From positions 1 to 64,000 of the forward strand of contig DASCMS010000073.1 of the NCBI GenBank assembly GCA_036011085.1: a stretch of 64,000 nt of DNA. The letters run 5' to 3'. Positions 1 to 8,754 of the stretch are shown here, one piece after another. The notes below the pieces were generated by a model that saw only the letters and a program-made list of their open reading frames with translations, searched no databases and was not told the DNA's origin. The stretch comes from UBA8231 sp036011085. GTDB taxonomy: Bacteria > Latescibacterota > UBA2968 > UBA8231. Position numbers and translations under genes: made by a program. The first letter of the stretch is position 1. Each line of letters begins with the position of its first letter.

Positions 1-14
1 AGGAGAAAGCAAGA

Positions 15-542
15 ATGGCGAAGAAGAAGGCCAAGAAGAAAGCGGCCAAAAAGAAGGTGGCGAAGAGGAAAGTCGCCAAGAAGAAGGTGACGAAGAAGGC
101 AGCGAAGAAGAAGGTCGCCAAGAAGAAGGCGAAGAAGAAGACTGCGAAGAAGAAAGTAGCAAAGAAGAAGGCTGCTAAGAAGGCCCCGAAGAAGAAGAAA
201 GCCGCCAAGAAGAAAGCGCCGAAAAAGAAGAAAGCCGCCGCCAAGAAGAAGAAGGCGGCAAAAAAAAAAGGCGCTAAGAAGAAGATAAAGCGTAAACCGA
301 ACCCCTCCTTTATGAAGCCGCTGAACCCTGATGCGGCTTTGGGTGCCATCGTGGGCAACAAGGCGCTGCCCCGGACGGAGGTTGTCAAGAAGCTCTGGGC
401 TTACATCAAGCGCAGAAACCTCCAGGACACCCAGAACAAGCGGATGATCAACGCCGACGACAAGCTCAAGCAGGTGTTCGACGGCAAGAAGCAGGTCAGC
501 ATGTTTGAGATGACGAAGCTGGTGAGTAAGCACCTCAGCTGA
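15..542 (+). CDS. SWIB-domain protein with lysine-rich histone H1-like tail
   Basis: The 175-residue protein has two parts. Residues 2 to about 92 are almost entirely Lys/Ala in KKKA, KKKV and AAKK repeats, like the C-terminal tails of histone H1 and chlamydial Hc1. Residues about 96-172 form a SWIB/MDM2-type domain (FMKPLNPDAALGAIVG, PRTEVVKKLWAYIK, INADDKLKQVF, MFEMTKLVSKHL). The tail should bind DNA nonspecifically, so a nucleoid-associated, chromatin-like role is inferred. A Shine-Dalgarno AGGAG at 1-5 supports the ATG. The gene is followed by a strong intrinsic terminator, so it is probably monocistronic or last in an operon entering from the left. Confidence 0.88.
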   Translation: MAKKKAKKKAAKKKVAKRKVAKKKVTKKAAKKKVAKKKAKKKTAKKKVAKKKAAKKAPKKKKAAKKKAPKKKKAAAKKKKAAKKKGAKKKIKRKPNPSFMKPLNPDAALGAIVGNKALPRTEVVKKLWAYIKRRNLQDTQNKRMINADDKLKQVFDGKKQVSMFEMTKLVSKHLS

Positions 543-580
543 CCACAGATTCCGCGCACGACATCCCGCCGCAGGACGAA

Positions 581-615
581 GAGGAGCTCCCAGCTACGGG
601 AGCTCCTCTTTTTTT
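581..615 (+). terminator. Intrinsic terminator after the SWIB gene
   Basis: An 11-bp perfect stem (GAGGAGCTCCC at 581-591 with GGGAGCTCCTC at 598-608) encloses a 6-nt loop and is followed directly by seven T residues (609-615). It separates the SWIB gene from carA. Confidence 0.93.
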
Positions 616-690
616 ACCATCTCCCGACTGTCCCGTATATTCCTCCCGCCCCTCGTGTCTCCTTCACCACCCATGCCCGTGAATCTGCCC

Positions 691-1800
691 ATGTCCGCTG
701 CCCATTCCCGTGCCCTCGTCGCTCTCGCCGATGGATCCTGCTTCGAAGGTCATTCCGTCGGCGCCCTGGGCGAATGCCTGGGCGAGATGGTCTTCAACAC
801 CAGCATGACCGGTTACCAGGAGATCCTCACAGACCCCTCCTACGCCGGACAGATGGTAACCATGACCTACCCCCACATCGGCAACTATGGCGTAAACGCT
901 GAGGATGAGGAATCGACACGGCCCCACGTGCGCGCCCTGTTGATGAAATCATGCTGTCGCCGTCCCTCGAACCATCGTGCCACGGCCAGCCTCGACGAGT
1001 ACCTCCAGGAACATGACGTTCTCGGCATCGAGGGCATCGATACTCGCGCCCTCACCAGGCGCGTGCGCATTCATGGCGCCATGAACGCTGCTGCCAGCAC
1101 GGTAGACCTCGATCCCGACAGTCTCGTGGCCAAAGCCCGGGCCTGGGAGGGGCTGGAGGGTGTCGACCTGGCGCGATCGGTAACCTGTGATACCGCCTAT
1201 GAAGTCGCTCCCGAAGGCGACTGCCGCCATCACGTCGTCGCCTTCGACTATGGCATCAAGCGCAACATCATCAACTGTCTGCTGGCCCAGGGTTGTCGGG
1301 TAACCGTCGTCCCGGCAACGACCTCGGCGGATGAGGCCCTCGGCCTGAACCCGGATGGCATCTTCCTGTCGAACGGCCCGGGGGATCCACGTCCCCTCGG
1401 CTATGCCATAGACACAGCGCGACAGCTTGTGGAACGGGCCGATCGCCCCATCTTCGGCATCTGCCTTGGTCACGAGATCCTCGGTCTGGCGCTGGGTGCC
1501 AAGATCTACAAGCTGAAGTTCGGTCATCGCGGCGCCAACCAACCGATCCGCGAAGACAGCACGGGGCGAATCCTGATCACTGCAGAAAACCACGGCTGGG
1601 CCATTCGCGCCGACAACCTGCCCGACTGCCTGGAGGTGACGCGGTTGAACCTGAACGACGGTTGCGTTGAAGGGATGAAGCACCGTGACCTGCCGATCTT
1701 CTCCATCCAGTGTCACCCTGAAGCGTCACCGGGACCGCATGACAGCTTCCACCTCTTTGGCGCCTTTTCCGAGATGATGTCGCAGCGCCACGCCGCCTGA
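691..1800 (+). CDS. carA: Carbamoyl-phosphate synthase small (glutaminase) subunit
   Basis: This subunit hydrolyses glutamine and passes ammonia to CarB for carbamoyl phosphate synthesis (pyrimidine and arginine pathways). The N-terminal domain carries ALVALADGSCFEG, MVFNTSMTGYQEILTDPSY and IDTRALTRRVR. The C-terminal class I amidotransferase domain has the nucleophile in FGICLGHE and the His/Glu pair in QCHPEASPGPHD. The nucleophile elbow reads GHE where GHQ is usual. The frame is open from a GTG at 655, but homology starts at ATG 691, which I chose. No carB is adjacent; the next gene starts 13 nt downstream. Confidence 0.95.
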   Translation: MSAAHSRALVALADGSCFEGHSVGALGECLGEMVFNTSMTGYQEILTDPSYAGQMVTMTYPHIGNYGVNAEDEESTRPHVRALLMKSCCRRPSNHRATASLDEYLQEHDVLGIEGIDTRALTRRVRIHGAMNAAASTVDLDPDSLVAKARAWEGLEGVDLARSVTCDTAYEVAPEGDCRHHVVAFDYGIKRNIINCLLAQGCRVTVVPATTSADEALGLNPDGIFLSNGPGDPRPLGYAIDTARQLVERADRPIFGICLGHEILGLALGAKIYKLKFGHRGANQPIREDSTGRILITAENHGWAIRADNLPDCLEVTRLNLNDGCVEGMKHRDLPIFSIQCHPEASPGPHDSFHLFGAFSEMMSQRHAA

Positions 1801-1813
1801 GCACCCCAGAACG

Positions 1814-3253
1814 ATGCTGCCTCTGCTACCGGCCGACTTCGCCCGCTGCCGTCTTGGTGTGGGTCGCGTGGATATCACGCCGCCACCCGACGCCTACCAC
1901 CGCAACTGGGGGGCCGCCCTGCACGATGCCGCCGAAGGCATCCACCGCCCGTTGTTGGCCACCGTCCTCGTTCTCAGTGACGACGATACGGGCGAGCGCC
2001 TCCGGGCCCTGTTCACCGTCGACCTGGGTTGGTTGCGACAGCGGGAGATGGCGGCCCTTCTCGATCGCCTTCGTGCCGGCACCGGCCTCGGTGAAGAGGA
2101 CCTCGTGTTCACCCTGTCCCACACCCATGCTGCCATCAACCTCGATCTGGAGCGTGTCGCCGAACCCGGCGGACAACACATCGAACCGTATCTGGCCGCT
2201 CTCCCCCACCTTCTGCTCGAAGCCTACACCGCCGCCCGGGCGGCGGTGGTGCCCGTGGATCTGTCCTTCGGCAGCGGTCGCTGCAGCCTGGCGCTGCATC
2301 GTGACGCGCGGGACGAGGAGCGTGACATCTTCGTCTGCGGCCCCAATCCAGGAGGGCCCTCGGACGACACCGTCACCGTCGTCCGCGCCACCGACGACGA
2401 CGGCAATGTGATCGCTCACATCATCAACTACGCCTGTCATCCGACGACACTGGCCTGGGACAATCGCCTGATCAGCCCGGACTATATCGGCGCCATGCGG
2501 GAAACAGTCGAGACCGCCACCCGCGCTCCATGTCTGTTCGTGCAGGGGACATCCGGCGACCTGGGACCCGTGCGCGGCTTCGTCGGTGACACCGAGACGG
2601 CAGACAGCAACGGTCGCCAGCTCGGTCACGCCGCCCTGGCCGCCATCGAGGCCCTACCACTGCCGGCTCATCAGTGGAGTTACCGTGACCCCGTCGTTTC
2701 GGGTGCCACCGTGGGCGCCTGGCAGTGGACGCCGCTGGCAGCCGCCCGCCGCAAGGCTACCCGCGCCTTCGACAGCCGTACGGTCTCCGTCAGTCTCGAA
2801 CACCGTCAGCTGCCCTCACATGAGGAGCTGGATGCCGGTATCGCTGACTGGTCGACGCGACAGCAGCAAGCCCGGTCCGCCGGGGACGAGGAAGCCATCC
2901 GCGAGGCCCGGGCTCGCATCGAGCGCTTGCACCGCCTGCAGAGACTGGTGGAAGCAGCCCCATCCAGTGGCAGAATCGACTACGACATCCGTCTCTGGCG
3001 CCTGGGAGAGGCCGTGTTCGTCCTTGTCGGGGGCGAGCCCTATCAGCAACTGCAGGTCAACCTGCGCCGGCGGTTCCCCAACACGAGCCTCGTCATCGTC
3101 GAGCTCTGCAACCGACCGCACTCGTACCTTCTGCCTCGTGACCGCTACGGCATCGGCCTCTATCAGGAGGAGGTGTGCGTGTTGGCTCCTGGTTGCCTGG
3201 AGGCGGTCGAGACGGCGGCGGCACAGGCCCTGTCCGACTGGAATCTGACCTGA
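1814..3253 (+). CDS. Neutral/alkaline ceramidase-like hydrolase
   Basis: The 479-residue protein matches the N-terminal catalytic fold of neutral/alkaline non-lysosomal ceramidases. It opens with LGVGRVDITPP (about residue 14). It has SHTHAAINLDL near residue 101, NYACHPTTLAW near 206 and FVQGTSGDLGP near 243, where metal-ligand histidines and the substrate pocket of the family lie. There is no signal peptide, so it is likely cytoplasmic, and many bacterial members have unknown substrates. It lies 13 nt after carA and 33 nt before the dehydrogenase, probably in one operon. A shorter paralogue sits at 53829-55103. Confidence 0.8.
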   Translation: MLPLLPADFARCRLGVGRVDITPPPDAYHRNWGAALHDAAEGIHRPLLATVLVLSDDDTGERLRALFTVDLGWLRQREMAALLDRLRAGTGLGEEDLVFTLSHTHAAINLDLERVAEPGGQHIEPYLAALPHLLLEAYTAARAAVVPVDLSFGSGRCSLALHRDARDEERDIFVCGPNPGGPSDDTVTVVRATDDDGNVIAHIINYACHPTTLAWDNRLISPDYIGAMRETVETATRAPCLFVQGTSGDLGPVRGFVGDTETADSNGRQLGHAALAAIEALPLPAHQWSYRDPVVSGATVGAWQWTPLAAARRKATRAFDSRTVSVSLEHRQLPSHEELDAGIADWSTRQQQARSAGDEEAIREARARIERLHRLQRLVEAAPSSGRIDYDIRLWRLGEAVFVLVGGEPYQQLQVNLRRRFPNTSLVIVELCNRPHSYLLPRDRYGIGLYQEEVCVLAPGCLEAVETAAAQALSDWNLT

Positions 3254-3286
3254 CCCGCTTCGCCACCAACTCCAGGAGCAGTCCGT

Positions 3287-4327
3287 ATGCCCATCGTTCG
3301 TGAAGACATGCTGCGTACTCTGGCTTTTGATGTTTTCTCCGCCACCGGAATCCCTGCGGCGGACGCACGCATCGTCGCCGATCACCTCGTCAACAGCCAT
3401 CTGGCCGGCCACGACTCGCACGGCACCTGGTTTCTGCCCGCTTATGCCCGCGCCATGAAGAAGGGGTACGTCCCCTGGGAAGACCGCGAGATCGTGCGCG
3501 AAAACCCGTCCCTCACCATCCTCAACGGCAAGGGCGGCAACGGTATCGTCGCCGTCACCCGTGCCGTCGACCTCGCGGTGGAGAAGGCGCGCTCCTCGAC
3601 CTTCGGTTTCGTCGGCCTCCACGCCGTCAGTCACATCGGTCGCCTCGGCGACTATCCGCCCCGGATCGCTGAACAGGGCATGCTCGGCCTCGTCTGGCTC
3701 AATGGCGGTGGTCTGTTCCTGGCACCCTTCGGCAGCGCCGACCGGCGGTTGCGCCCCGAACCGATCGCCTTTGCCGCGCCGCGCAAGAACGGCCCGCCCT
3801 TCATGCTGGACATGACGATGACCGTCGTTGCCGGTGGCAAGATCGAGCAGAAGATCATCCGTGGTGAGCCCCTTCCCGAGGGCTGGGTCATCAACCAGCA
3901 GGGCGAAGATGTGACAGACTCGGAACAGTACCGCGACACGAGCACGGGCGTGCTGCCCCTCGGGGGGATGCAGTTCGGCCACAAGGGGCACGGGCTGGCC
4001 ATGATGGTGGAGATGCTCGTCGGTCCCCTGTCTCACGCGGGCTGCACGAAACAGGATGGCAAGGGCGGCAACGGGGTCATGGTGCTGGCCATCGACATCG
4101 AGGCCTTCACCGAAATCGACACGTACACCGACGAAGTGGAAGCCCTCGCCGAGTGGGTCTGCTCAGCGCGACCCCTGCCCGGCGTCAACAGAATCTACGC
4201 TCCAGGCGAAATCGAGCAGGAGACACGCGCCACGCGCCTGGTCGAGGGGATCGACCTGCCGCAACCGGTGTGGGAATCGATCTGCGAGGTAGCCGCTGAA
4301 ATGGGCGTGGAGATACCGACGCTGTAG
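3287..4327 (+). CDS. Malate/L-lactate dehydrogenase family (Ldh2) oxidoreductase
   Basis: The 346-residue protein is full length for the Ldh2/MDH2 family of NAD(P)-dependent 2-hydroxyacid dehydrogenases (malate, ureidoglycolate, sulfolactate and similar substrates). Typical features are the N-terminal helical region, the GHDSHGTW catalytic-loop motif near residue 45, the glycine-rich NGKGGNGIVAV segment, a LVWLNGGG stretch and the C-terminal GHKGHGLAMMVEML motif. The exact substrate cannot be read from sequence. It is the last gene of the carA-led run and is followed by two hairpin repeats and a convergent gene. Confidence 0.9.
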   Translation: MPIVREDMLRTLAFDVFSATGIPAADARIVADHLVNSHLAGHDSHGTWFLPAYARAMKKGYVPWEDREIVRENPSLTILNGKGGNGIVAVTRAVDLAVEKARSSTFGFVGLHAVSHIGRLGDYPPRIAEQGMLGLVWLNGGGLFLAPFGSADRRLRPEPIAFAAPRKNGPPFMLDMTMTVVAGGKIEQKIIRGEPLPEGWVINQQGEDVTDSEQYRDTSTGVLPLGGMQFGHKGHGLAMMVEMLVGPLSHAGCTKQDGKGGNGVMVLAIDIEAFTEIDTYTDEVEALAEWVCSARPLPGVNRIYAPGEIEQETRATRLVEGIDLPQPVWESICEVAAEMGVEIPTL

Positions 4328-4341
4328 GATCGCCCAGGAAA

Positions 4342-4416
4342 ACCGCAGCCCTCTGCTTGCAGAGGGCGACCGCGGGCCTTGGTAGGCCGCCAGCATCGGG
4401 TCACCGTACAGGCCCG
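4342..4416. repeat. 75-nt hairpin repeat, copy 1
   Basis: This is the first of two near-identical direct repeats offset by exactly 91 nt. It contains a 9-bp inverted repeat with a 2-nt loop (4348-4367, GCCCTCTGC-TT-GCAGAGGGC). It also holds a second, wider inverted pair, CGGGCCT (4373-4379) with AGGCCCG (4410-4416). It lies between convergent genes. There is no T-run, so it looks like an intergenic palindromic repeat (REP-like) more than a terminator. Confidence 0.85.
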
Positions 4417-4432
4417 ACCGTAATCCGGACAG

Positions 4433-4507
4433 ACCGCAGCCCTCTGCTTGCAGAGGGCGACTGCGGGCCTTGGTAAGCTGCCAACTTCGGGTCACCGTAC
4501 AGGCCCG
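4433..4507. repeat. 75-nt hairpin repeat, copy 2
   Basis: Second copy of the unit at 4342-4416, with a few substitutions (for example GGTAAGCTG for GGTAGGCCG). Both inverted repeats are preserved, including the 9-bp hairpin at 4439-4458. It ends 5 nt before the 3' end of the convergent UxaA-type gene. Confidence 0.85.
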
Positions 4508-4511
4508 CCCC

Positions 4512-7205
4512 TTACATGGACACGCCGAGCAGGCCGCGGGTGATCTGGAAGTCGGTGTTGCCTCGGGTCCACAGTCGGGGTCGCAGGCGCCGCGACGCGG
4601 CTTCGACAAGCAGATCCAGCAGCTGTCGGCTGCCGGCGCTGTCGTCAGCATCGACCAGCAGCGCATCCAGATCATCGGCGTAGGCTGCCGCCACCGCCGG
4701 CACGCCGGTGACCTGCAACATGGGAATCAGGGGATGCCCCTGCTGCGGGTGCTCGCCGGCGTGGGCCAACAACATTCCCACTCCCGTAGCACCCAACCCG
4801 GATACCAGCTCGGTCCATTGGTCGGTGGGCGCCTCCATCACATGAAAGCCAGGCCGATTCGCGCTCTCTCCGTGAGCCAGTGACGGCGGCGGCCCCGGAG
4901 TGAGAGCCAGGGCGTCGGCAAAGGCAGCACTCGCCGCGAGGCCGGGGCCTTCGGGTACCACTACTGTTCCTCCTGCTGACACGATCCAGCCCGACAGGCG
5001 GGCCAGAGATCGTGCCACCCCGTCGGGTACGTCGCCGCTGGCCAACAGGCCCAGCCGCAGCACGCCGGCGTCTGCCGGTGTCGTCGAGAGCCCCGTCCCG
5101 CTCTGCCTGTGCTCGCCGAACCAGGCCTCCACACGATCGAGGGCACAGTCGATGCCCCCGTCGAGTTGGACGCTGGCATAACCGAATCTGCCCGGGTCGA
5201 CGCCGGCCTCGTCGAGGCTCGCCCGCATGTAGTCATTGTGGGTCTTCTCGCACCCGTGTTCCAGCAACAGGGCCAGCGACACCGATGGATGCGTGAGGTA
5301 ACCGAGAAGTGTGCGCGCGTAGATGTCCTCGTTCGGGCCGCCCGACACACCACATCCTTCGGTATGCACGAGAGCGGCGAAGCGGGACAGGCCCAGTGCT
5401 GTCGCCAGCCCTGTGGTGTTGAGTCGCTCTGCCGCCAGGCGGGCGATCTGCCCCGAGCACAGGCTTGTGGGCATCACCAGGCCAACACGATCAACGGCTG
5501 CACCGTCGGCAGTGGTGATGGCATCGATGCTGACCTCCGGCGCCGGTTCTGCACGAATCGCCAACGGCTCTCCGGTTGGCACCGGCGCCGCCATCAGCCC
5601 CTCGAGGGCGGTGGCATCGCGCTGCGGCCAGTCACGCCAGATGGAAACCTGGGAGTGGCCCGCTGACTCGCCGCGACTGCGTTCACCCGCCGCGACTGCG
5701 AGAGTACGCTCGAACAACTGCCGACCCATCTCGTCCATCGGGGTACCGTCCTGATACGCCCCGGCGTTGACGTCCATATCCCCGGCCAGCAGATCGAAGC
5801 GCTGCGTCGTCGTCACGATCTTCACCGTCGGCACGAAGGGGAAGTTGGTGACCGAGCCATTGCCCGTGACGAAGTAGACAACGTTGCAGCCGGAGGCCAC
5901 CTGTCCGGCGATCGACTCCAGATCGTTGCCGGGAGAATCCATGAACCAGTAGCCACTCTCCGGGATCGGCTGGCCGTACTCGAGGCAGCCATCGAGAGGC
6001 ACGTCGGGATGGCGCTTCATGGCGGCGCCGATCGACTTGAGGACGATGTTGTAAAGCCCGCGGTACTTGTTGCCACCCGAGGGATTGCCCTCGGCGCTGG
6101 CACCGTGCCAGGAGACACGCTCCTTGAAGCGCTCGATCATGGCCAGAAAACACCGGGCCGTGTCAGCATTGCGCACGCGGTCGAGCACGTACGGCTCGGC
6201 GCCGATCAGTTCGTCCGTCTCGGCCAGATTGGCAGCGCCACCGCAACGGATGAGTTCGCGCGCAACCCAGGCGGCCAGAGGGTTGCCCGAAACGCCGGAA
6301 AAGGCATCGGAGCCGCCACACTGAAGTGCCAGCTTGAGGTGGGATGCGGGCAGGTCGCGGCGTGGCTGCCCCCGCAGTTCCTGCTCCCACCGGCGCGCCT
6401 GCGCCTCGGCCTCCTCGAGGTGTCGATCAAACCCTCCGTCGATCGAGAGAAACCTGTGGGGCACCTCATCGATAGGGTACCCTTCTGCCCGGAGGTACTG
6501 CTCCAGGGCCGCATTCGACACCGATTCCGAGCCGTAGTCGACACACAGAATGGCACCCACGTTCGGATGCACGGCGAAGCCGGCGAGGGTCCGCAGCAGC
6601 AGATCGCGGTTATTGGGCGCCTCGGCGCCTCCCCCTTCGGTGTGGGCCACCGCGACGACACCGTCGAAGCCATCGGTGCGGGGCAGATCTCCGAGCCGCT
6701 GCGCCACGATACGGGCGAAGGCCGACGTGCGCGACGTGGTGCCCATGATGACGATATGGTTGCGGGTGCCGGTGCCCCTGACGCCACGATCAAAACCGCG
6801 GAATGTGGGCACGTCGATCCGGCGCTCCAGCGGCGGCGCCGCGGTGAATGTGGCCTCGTCCAGTTCGTAGGGAGTGATGCGGTCCTCGAAACTGGGTGTC
6901 GGCGGGAGCTCGAAATTGAGCCGTCGACCGCCAAGGGCCTCGAGCATGCCGGCATTGCTCACGTACTCGCCGGCGACGATATCGGTCAGCGCCACGCCGA
7001 AGGGCAGTCCCCAGGACAGCAACTCGCCGCCGCTGGGAATCGCACGCACAGCGAAGCGATGCCCTTCCATCACCGTGTGTGACAGCCGAAAGCTGGCGCC
7101 ATCGGCGCCCACCATGGTCCCGGCCTCCAGGCGACGTGTGGCGATGGCAACGTTGTCCCCTGGAGCCGGCAAGCGGGCGATATCGTCGAAGGACACCTCG
7201 TTCAA
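4512..7205 (-). CDS. UxaA-type (altronate dehydratase-like) protein with internal duplication
   Basis: This 897-residue protein belongs to the UxaA/GarD sugar-acid dehydratase family, which is usually about 500 residues. An N-terminal SAF-like domain (about 1-100) precedes a UxaA core (about 140-520) with NRDLLLRTLAGFAVHPNVGA and LQCGGSDAFSGVSGNPLAAW. A second copy of the core's first domain follows at about 585-730 (ARTLLGYLTHPSVSLALLL). Copy one reads HTEGGG and YGSE where the family has Cys; copy two keeps HTEGCG and HGCEKTHND. The start is TTG at 7205, overlapping the aroC stop as TTGA, so it is translationally coupled to aroC. Confidence 0.82.
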   Translation of the reverse strand: MNEVSFDDIARLPAPGDNVAIATRRLEAGTMVGADGASFRLSHTVMEGHRFAVRAIPSGGELLSWGLPFGVALTDIVAGEYVSNAGMLEALGGRRLNFELPPTPSFEDRITPYELDEATFTAAPPLERRIDVPTFRGFDRGVRGTGTRNHIVIMGTTSRTSAFARIVAQRLGDLPRTDGFDGVVAVAHTEGGGAEAPNNRDLLLRTLAGFAVHPNVGAILCVDYGSESVSNAALEQYLRAEGYPIDEVPHRFLSIDGGFDRHLEEAEAQARRWEQELRGQPRRDLPASHLKLALQCGGSDAFSGVSGNPLAAWVARELIRCGGAANLAETDELIGAEPYVLDRVRNADTARCFLAMIERFKERVSWHGASAEGNPSGGNKYRGLYNIVLKSIGAAMKRHPDVPLDGCLEYGQPIPESGYWFMDSPGNDLESIAGQVASGCNVVYFVTGNGSVTNFPFVPTVKIVTTTQRFDLLAGDMDVNAGAYQDGTPMDEMGRQLFERTLAVAAGERSRGESAGHSQVSIWRDWPQRDATALEGLMAAPVPTGEPLAIRAEPAPEVSIDAITTADGAAVDRVGLVMPTSLCSGQIARLAAERLNTTGLATALGLSRFAALVHTEGCGVSGGPNEDIYARTLLGYLTHPSVSLALLLEHGCEKTHNDYMRASLDEAGVDPGRFGYASVQLDGGIDCALDRVEAWFGEHRQSGTGLSTTPADAGVLRLGLLASGDVPDGVARSLARLSGWIVSAGGTVVVPEGPGLAASAAFADALALTPGPPPSLAHGESANRPGFHVMEAPTDQWTELVSGLGATGVGMLLAHAGEHPQQGHPLIPMLQVTGVPAVAAAYADDLDALLVDADDSAGSRQLLDLLVEAASRRLRPRLWTRGNTDFQITRGLLGVSM

Positions 7206-8536
7206 GGCTGGTCTCCGAACAGCCTGAAGTGTGCCGGATCGATGTGACTGGACTGATGGGCGAGCACCGCGTTCATCAGTTCTATCGACATGCGCGACTC
7301 GAGAATGACACCGGCACGCACGCCGACACAGGGGTCGTGGCGGCCCTTCTGCAGCTGGAAGTCGGTTTCCGTCAGGTCTTTGCGTACCGAGTTCTGCGGC
7401 TTCGCGATCGTCGACGTCGGCTTGAAGCCCACACGCATCACCAGCGGCTTGCCGGTCGTGATCCCCCCGAGCAGGCCGCCGTGGTGGTTGCTCTGGTAAC
7501 CGTCGCTGCGGATGGGGTCGTTGTTGGCGCTGCCCCGCCGGGCCACCACATCGCCACCGGCCCCGATCTCACAGGACTGCACGGCGTGCAGCCCTCCAAG
7601 GGCCCCCATGAGCCTGAGTTTCAGACTGTCGTAGAGCGGTTCACCCACCAGCGCGGGGACGTGGACAGCCACCACTTCGAGAGCCGCTCCCACCGAGTCG
7701 CCATCGCGCCGGGTTCTTTCGATCAGCTCCGCCGCCTGGTCCGCAAAGGCGGAATCGACGGATCGTAATGGCGCGGCATCGAGGCGCTCTTCCAGGCCCG
7801 TGGCAGCCTCTGCTGACAGCCGGCCCTCGGAGCTTTCGCGCAACAGTTCTTCCACGACGTCGCCGAGCCGTTCGGCGGCGCTCAGTTCGCCCACCTGACA
7901 GATCGATGTGAACAGAATCGTGCCGAACTGCGCTTCGAGGAACAGCCGCGCCACCGAGCCACCGATAACATCCGAGATCGTCGAACGATTGCTGGATCGA
8001 CCGCCGCCACGGGGATCGGCGAAACCACCGGACTTGAAGTGCTTGACGAGGTCGGTGTGTCCCGGTCGAACATCCCCTTCAGGCCCGAGAAACTGCGTGT
8101 AGTCGGCCGACCGTCTGGCCGCCGACAGCACGACGGCAGCGATGGGCTCACCGGTGGTCGAGCCGCGTTCGTACCCCGACGCGCGCACCTCGTTGTCCTC
8201 GACATGCGTCGCGATCTGAGCACCGCCCAGAAGCGAGTCGTGATCCTCGTTGTACAGCCCCGACAGCAGCACGACCTTGTCCGCCTCGCGCCGCGGCGTC
8301 CCCAGCTTGTTGCTGCCGGGGCGGCGACGATCAAGGAAGACCTGCACGGCCTCGCGCGACAGCTCCAGGCCAGCCGGGCAGCCGTGGACGATGGTCGTCA
8401 CGGCGGGGCCGTGCGACTCACCGGCACCGGTGACGGCGAAGTGGGGTCCTCCGAGAATCTCCAAGGCACAGGCTCGTCGTTTTAGGGTCTCTGGGTTCAG
8501 AATGTAGGGGCGACGCTGTCGGCGAGCAATGATCAT
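7202..8536 (-). CDS. aroC: Chorismate synthase
   Basis: Chorismate synthase converts EPSP to chorismate with reduced FMN, the last shikimate step. Family signatures are visible: GAGESHGPAVTTIVHGCPAG near residue 38, the RRRPGSNKLGTPRREAD phosphate-binding stretch, GGFADPRGGGRSSNRST, and the C-terminal GRHDPCVGVRAG. At 444 residues it is longer than many homologues (about 360-390). The extra part is an N-terminal stretch of about 24 residues and some insertions, so a shorter start such as TTG at 8464 is possible. It overlaps the UxaA-type gene downstream by 4 nt. Confidence 0.93.
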   Translation of the reverse strand: MIIARRQRRPYILNPETLKRRACALEILGGPHFAVTGAGESHGPAVTTIVHGCPAGLELSREAVQVFLDRRRPGSNKLGTPRREADKVVLLSGLYNEDHDSLLGGAQIATHVEDNEVRASGYERGSTTGEPIAAVVLSAARRSADYTQFLGPEGDVRPGHTDLVKHFKSGGFADPRGGGRSSNRSTISDVIGGSVARLFLEAQFGTILFTSICQVGELSAAERLGDVVEELLRESSEGRLSAEAATGLEERLDAAPLRSVDSAFADQAAELIERTRRDGDSVGAALEVVAVHVPALVGEPLYDSLKLRLMGALGGLHAVQSCEIGAGGDVVARRGSANNDPIRSDGYQSNHHGGLLGGITTGKPLVMRVGFKPTSTIAKPQNSVRKDLTETDFQLQKGRHDPCVGVRAGVILESRMSIELMNAVLAHQSSHIDPAHFRLFGDQP

Positions 8537-8592
8537 CCTGCCATAAGTATCAATCAGGCATGACAGTTACCGGATATCGCGTGAATCTTCAA

Positions 8593-8621
8593 TTGGTGTT
8601 CCATGCTTCGTTTCGTATATA
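8593..8621 (+). promoter_or_regulatory. Candidate sigma-70-type promoter for the EF-hand gene
   Basis: TTGGTG (8593-8598) and TATATA (8616-8621) are separated by 17 bp in an AT-rich stretch upstream of the EF-hand gene. Agreement with consensus is partial (three of six and four of six positions). Transcription would start near 8628, before the leader hairpin at 8642. Confidence 0.4.
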
Positions 8622-8641
8622 TGGCGGCAGTGTTATGAGGC

Positions 8642-8667
8642 AGCTGTGATATTTCTCACAGCTTTTT
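8642..8667 (+). terminator. Leader terminator upstream of the EF-hand gene
   Basis: A perfect 8-bp stem (AGCTGTGA at 8642-8649, TCACAGCT at 8656-8663) is followed by a T-run to 8667 in the + direction. The only gene to its left (aroC) is transcribed away, so this terminator lies in the 5' leader of the EF-hand gene, 88 nt before its ATG. A second small hairpin (CCCCA/TGGGG) follows near 8677-8692. Confidence 0.55.
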
Positions 8668-8754
8668 GCCGATTTGCCCCCATCTTTTGGGGACACTTCA
8701 TAATTGCTCCCGCGGGGAACGCTCCCTGCATCACCGTCTTTGATGGAGGTCCGA

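Noticed and set aside
949..1716. Long minus-strand ORF opposite carA
   Set aside because: It is antisense to a clear carA and has no recognisable motifs.
2816..4036. 406-codon minus-strand ORF across the ceramidase-like and dehydrogenase genes
   Set aside because: It spans two well-supported plus-strand genes and has no family features; a high-G+C shadow.
4342..4507. Possible CRISPR array
   Set aside because: Only two units, 75 nt long, with a 16-nt spacing and no Cas genes.
6009..7082. 357-codon plus-strand ORF opposite the UxaA-type gene
   Set aside because: Shadow of a gene with clear motifs.
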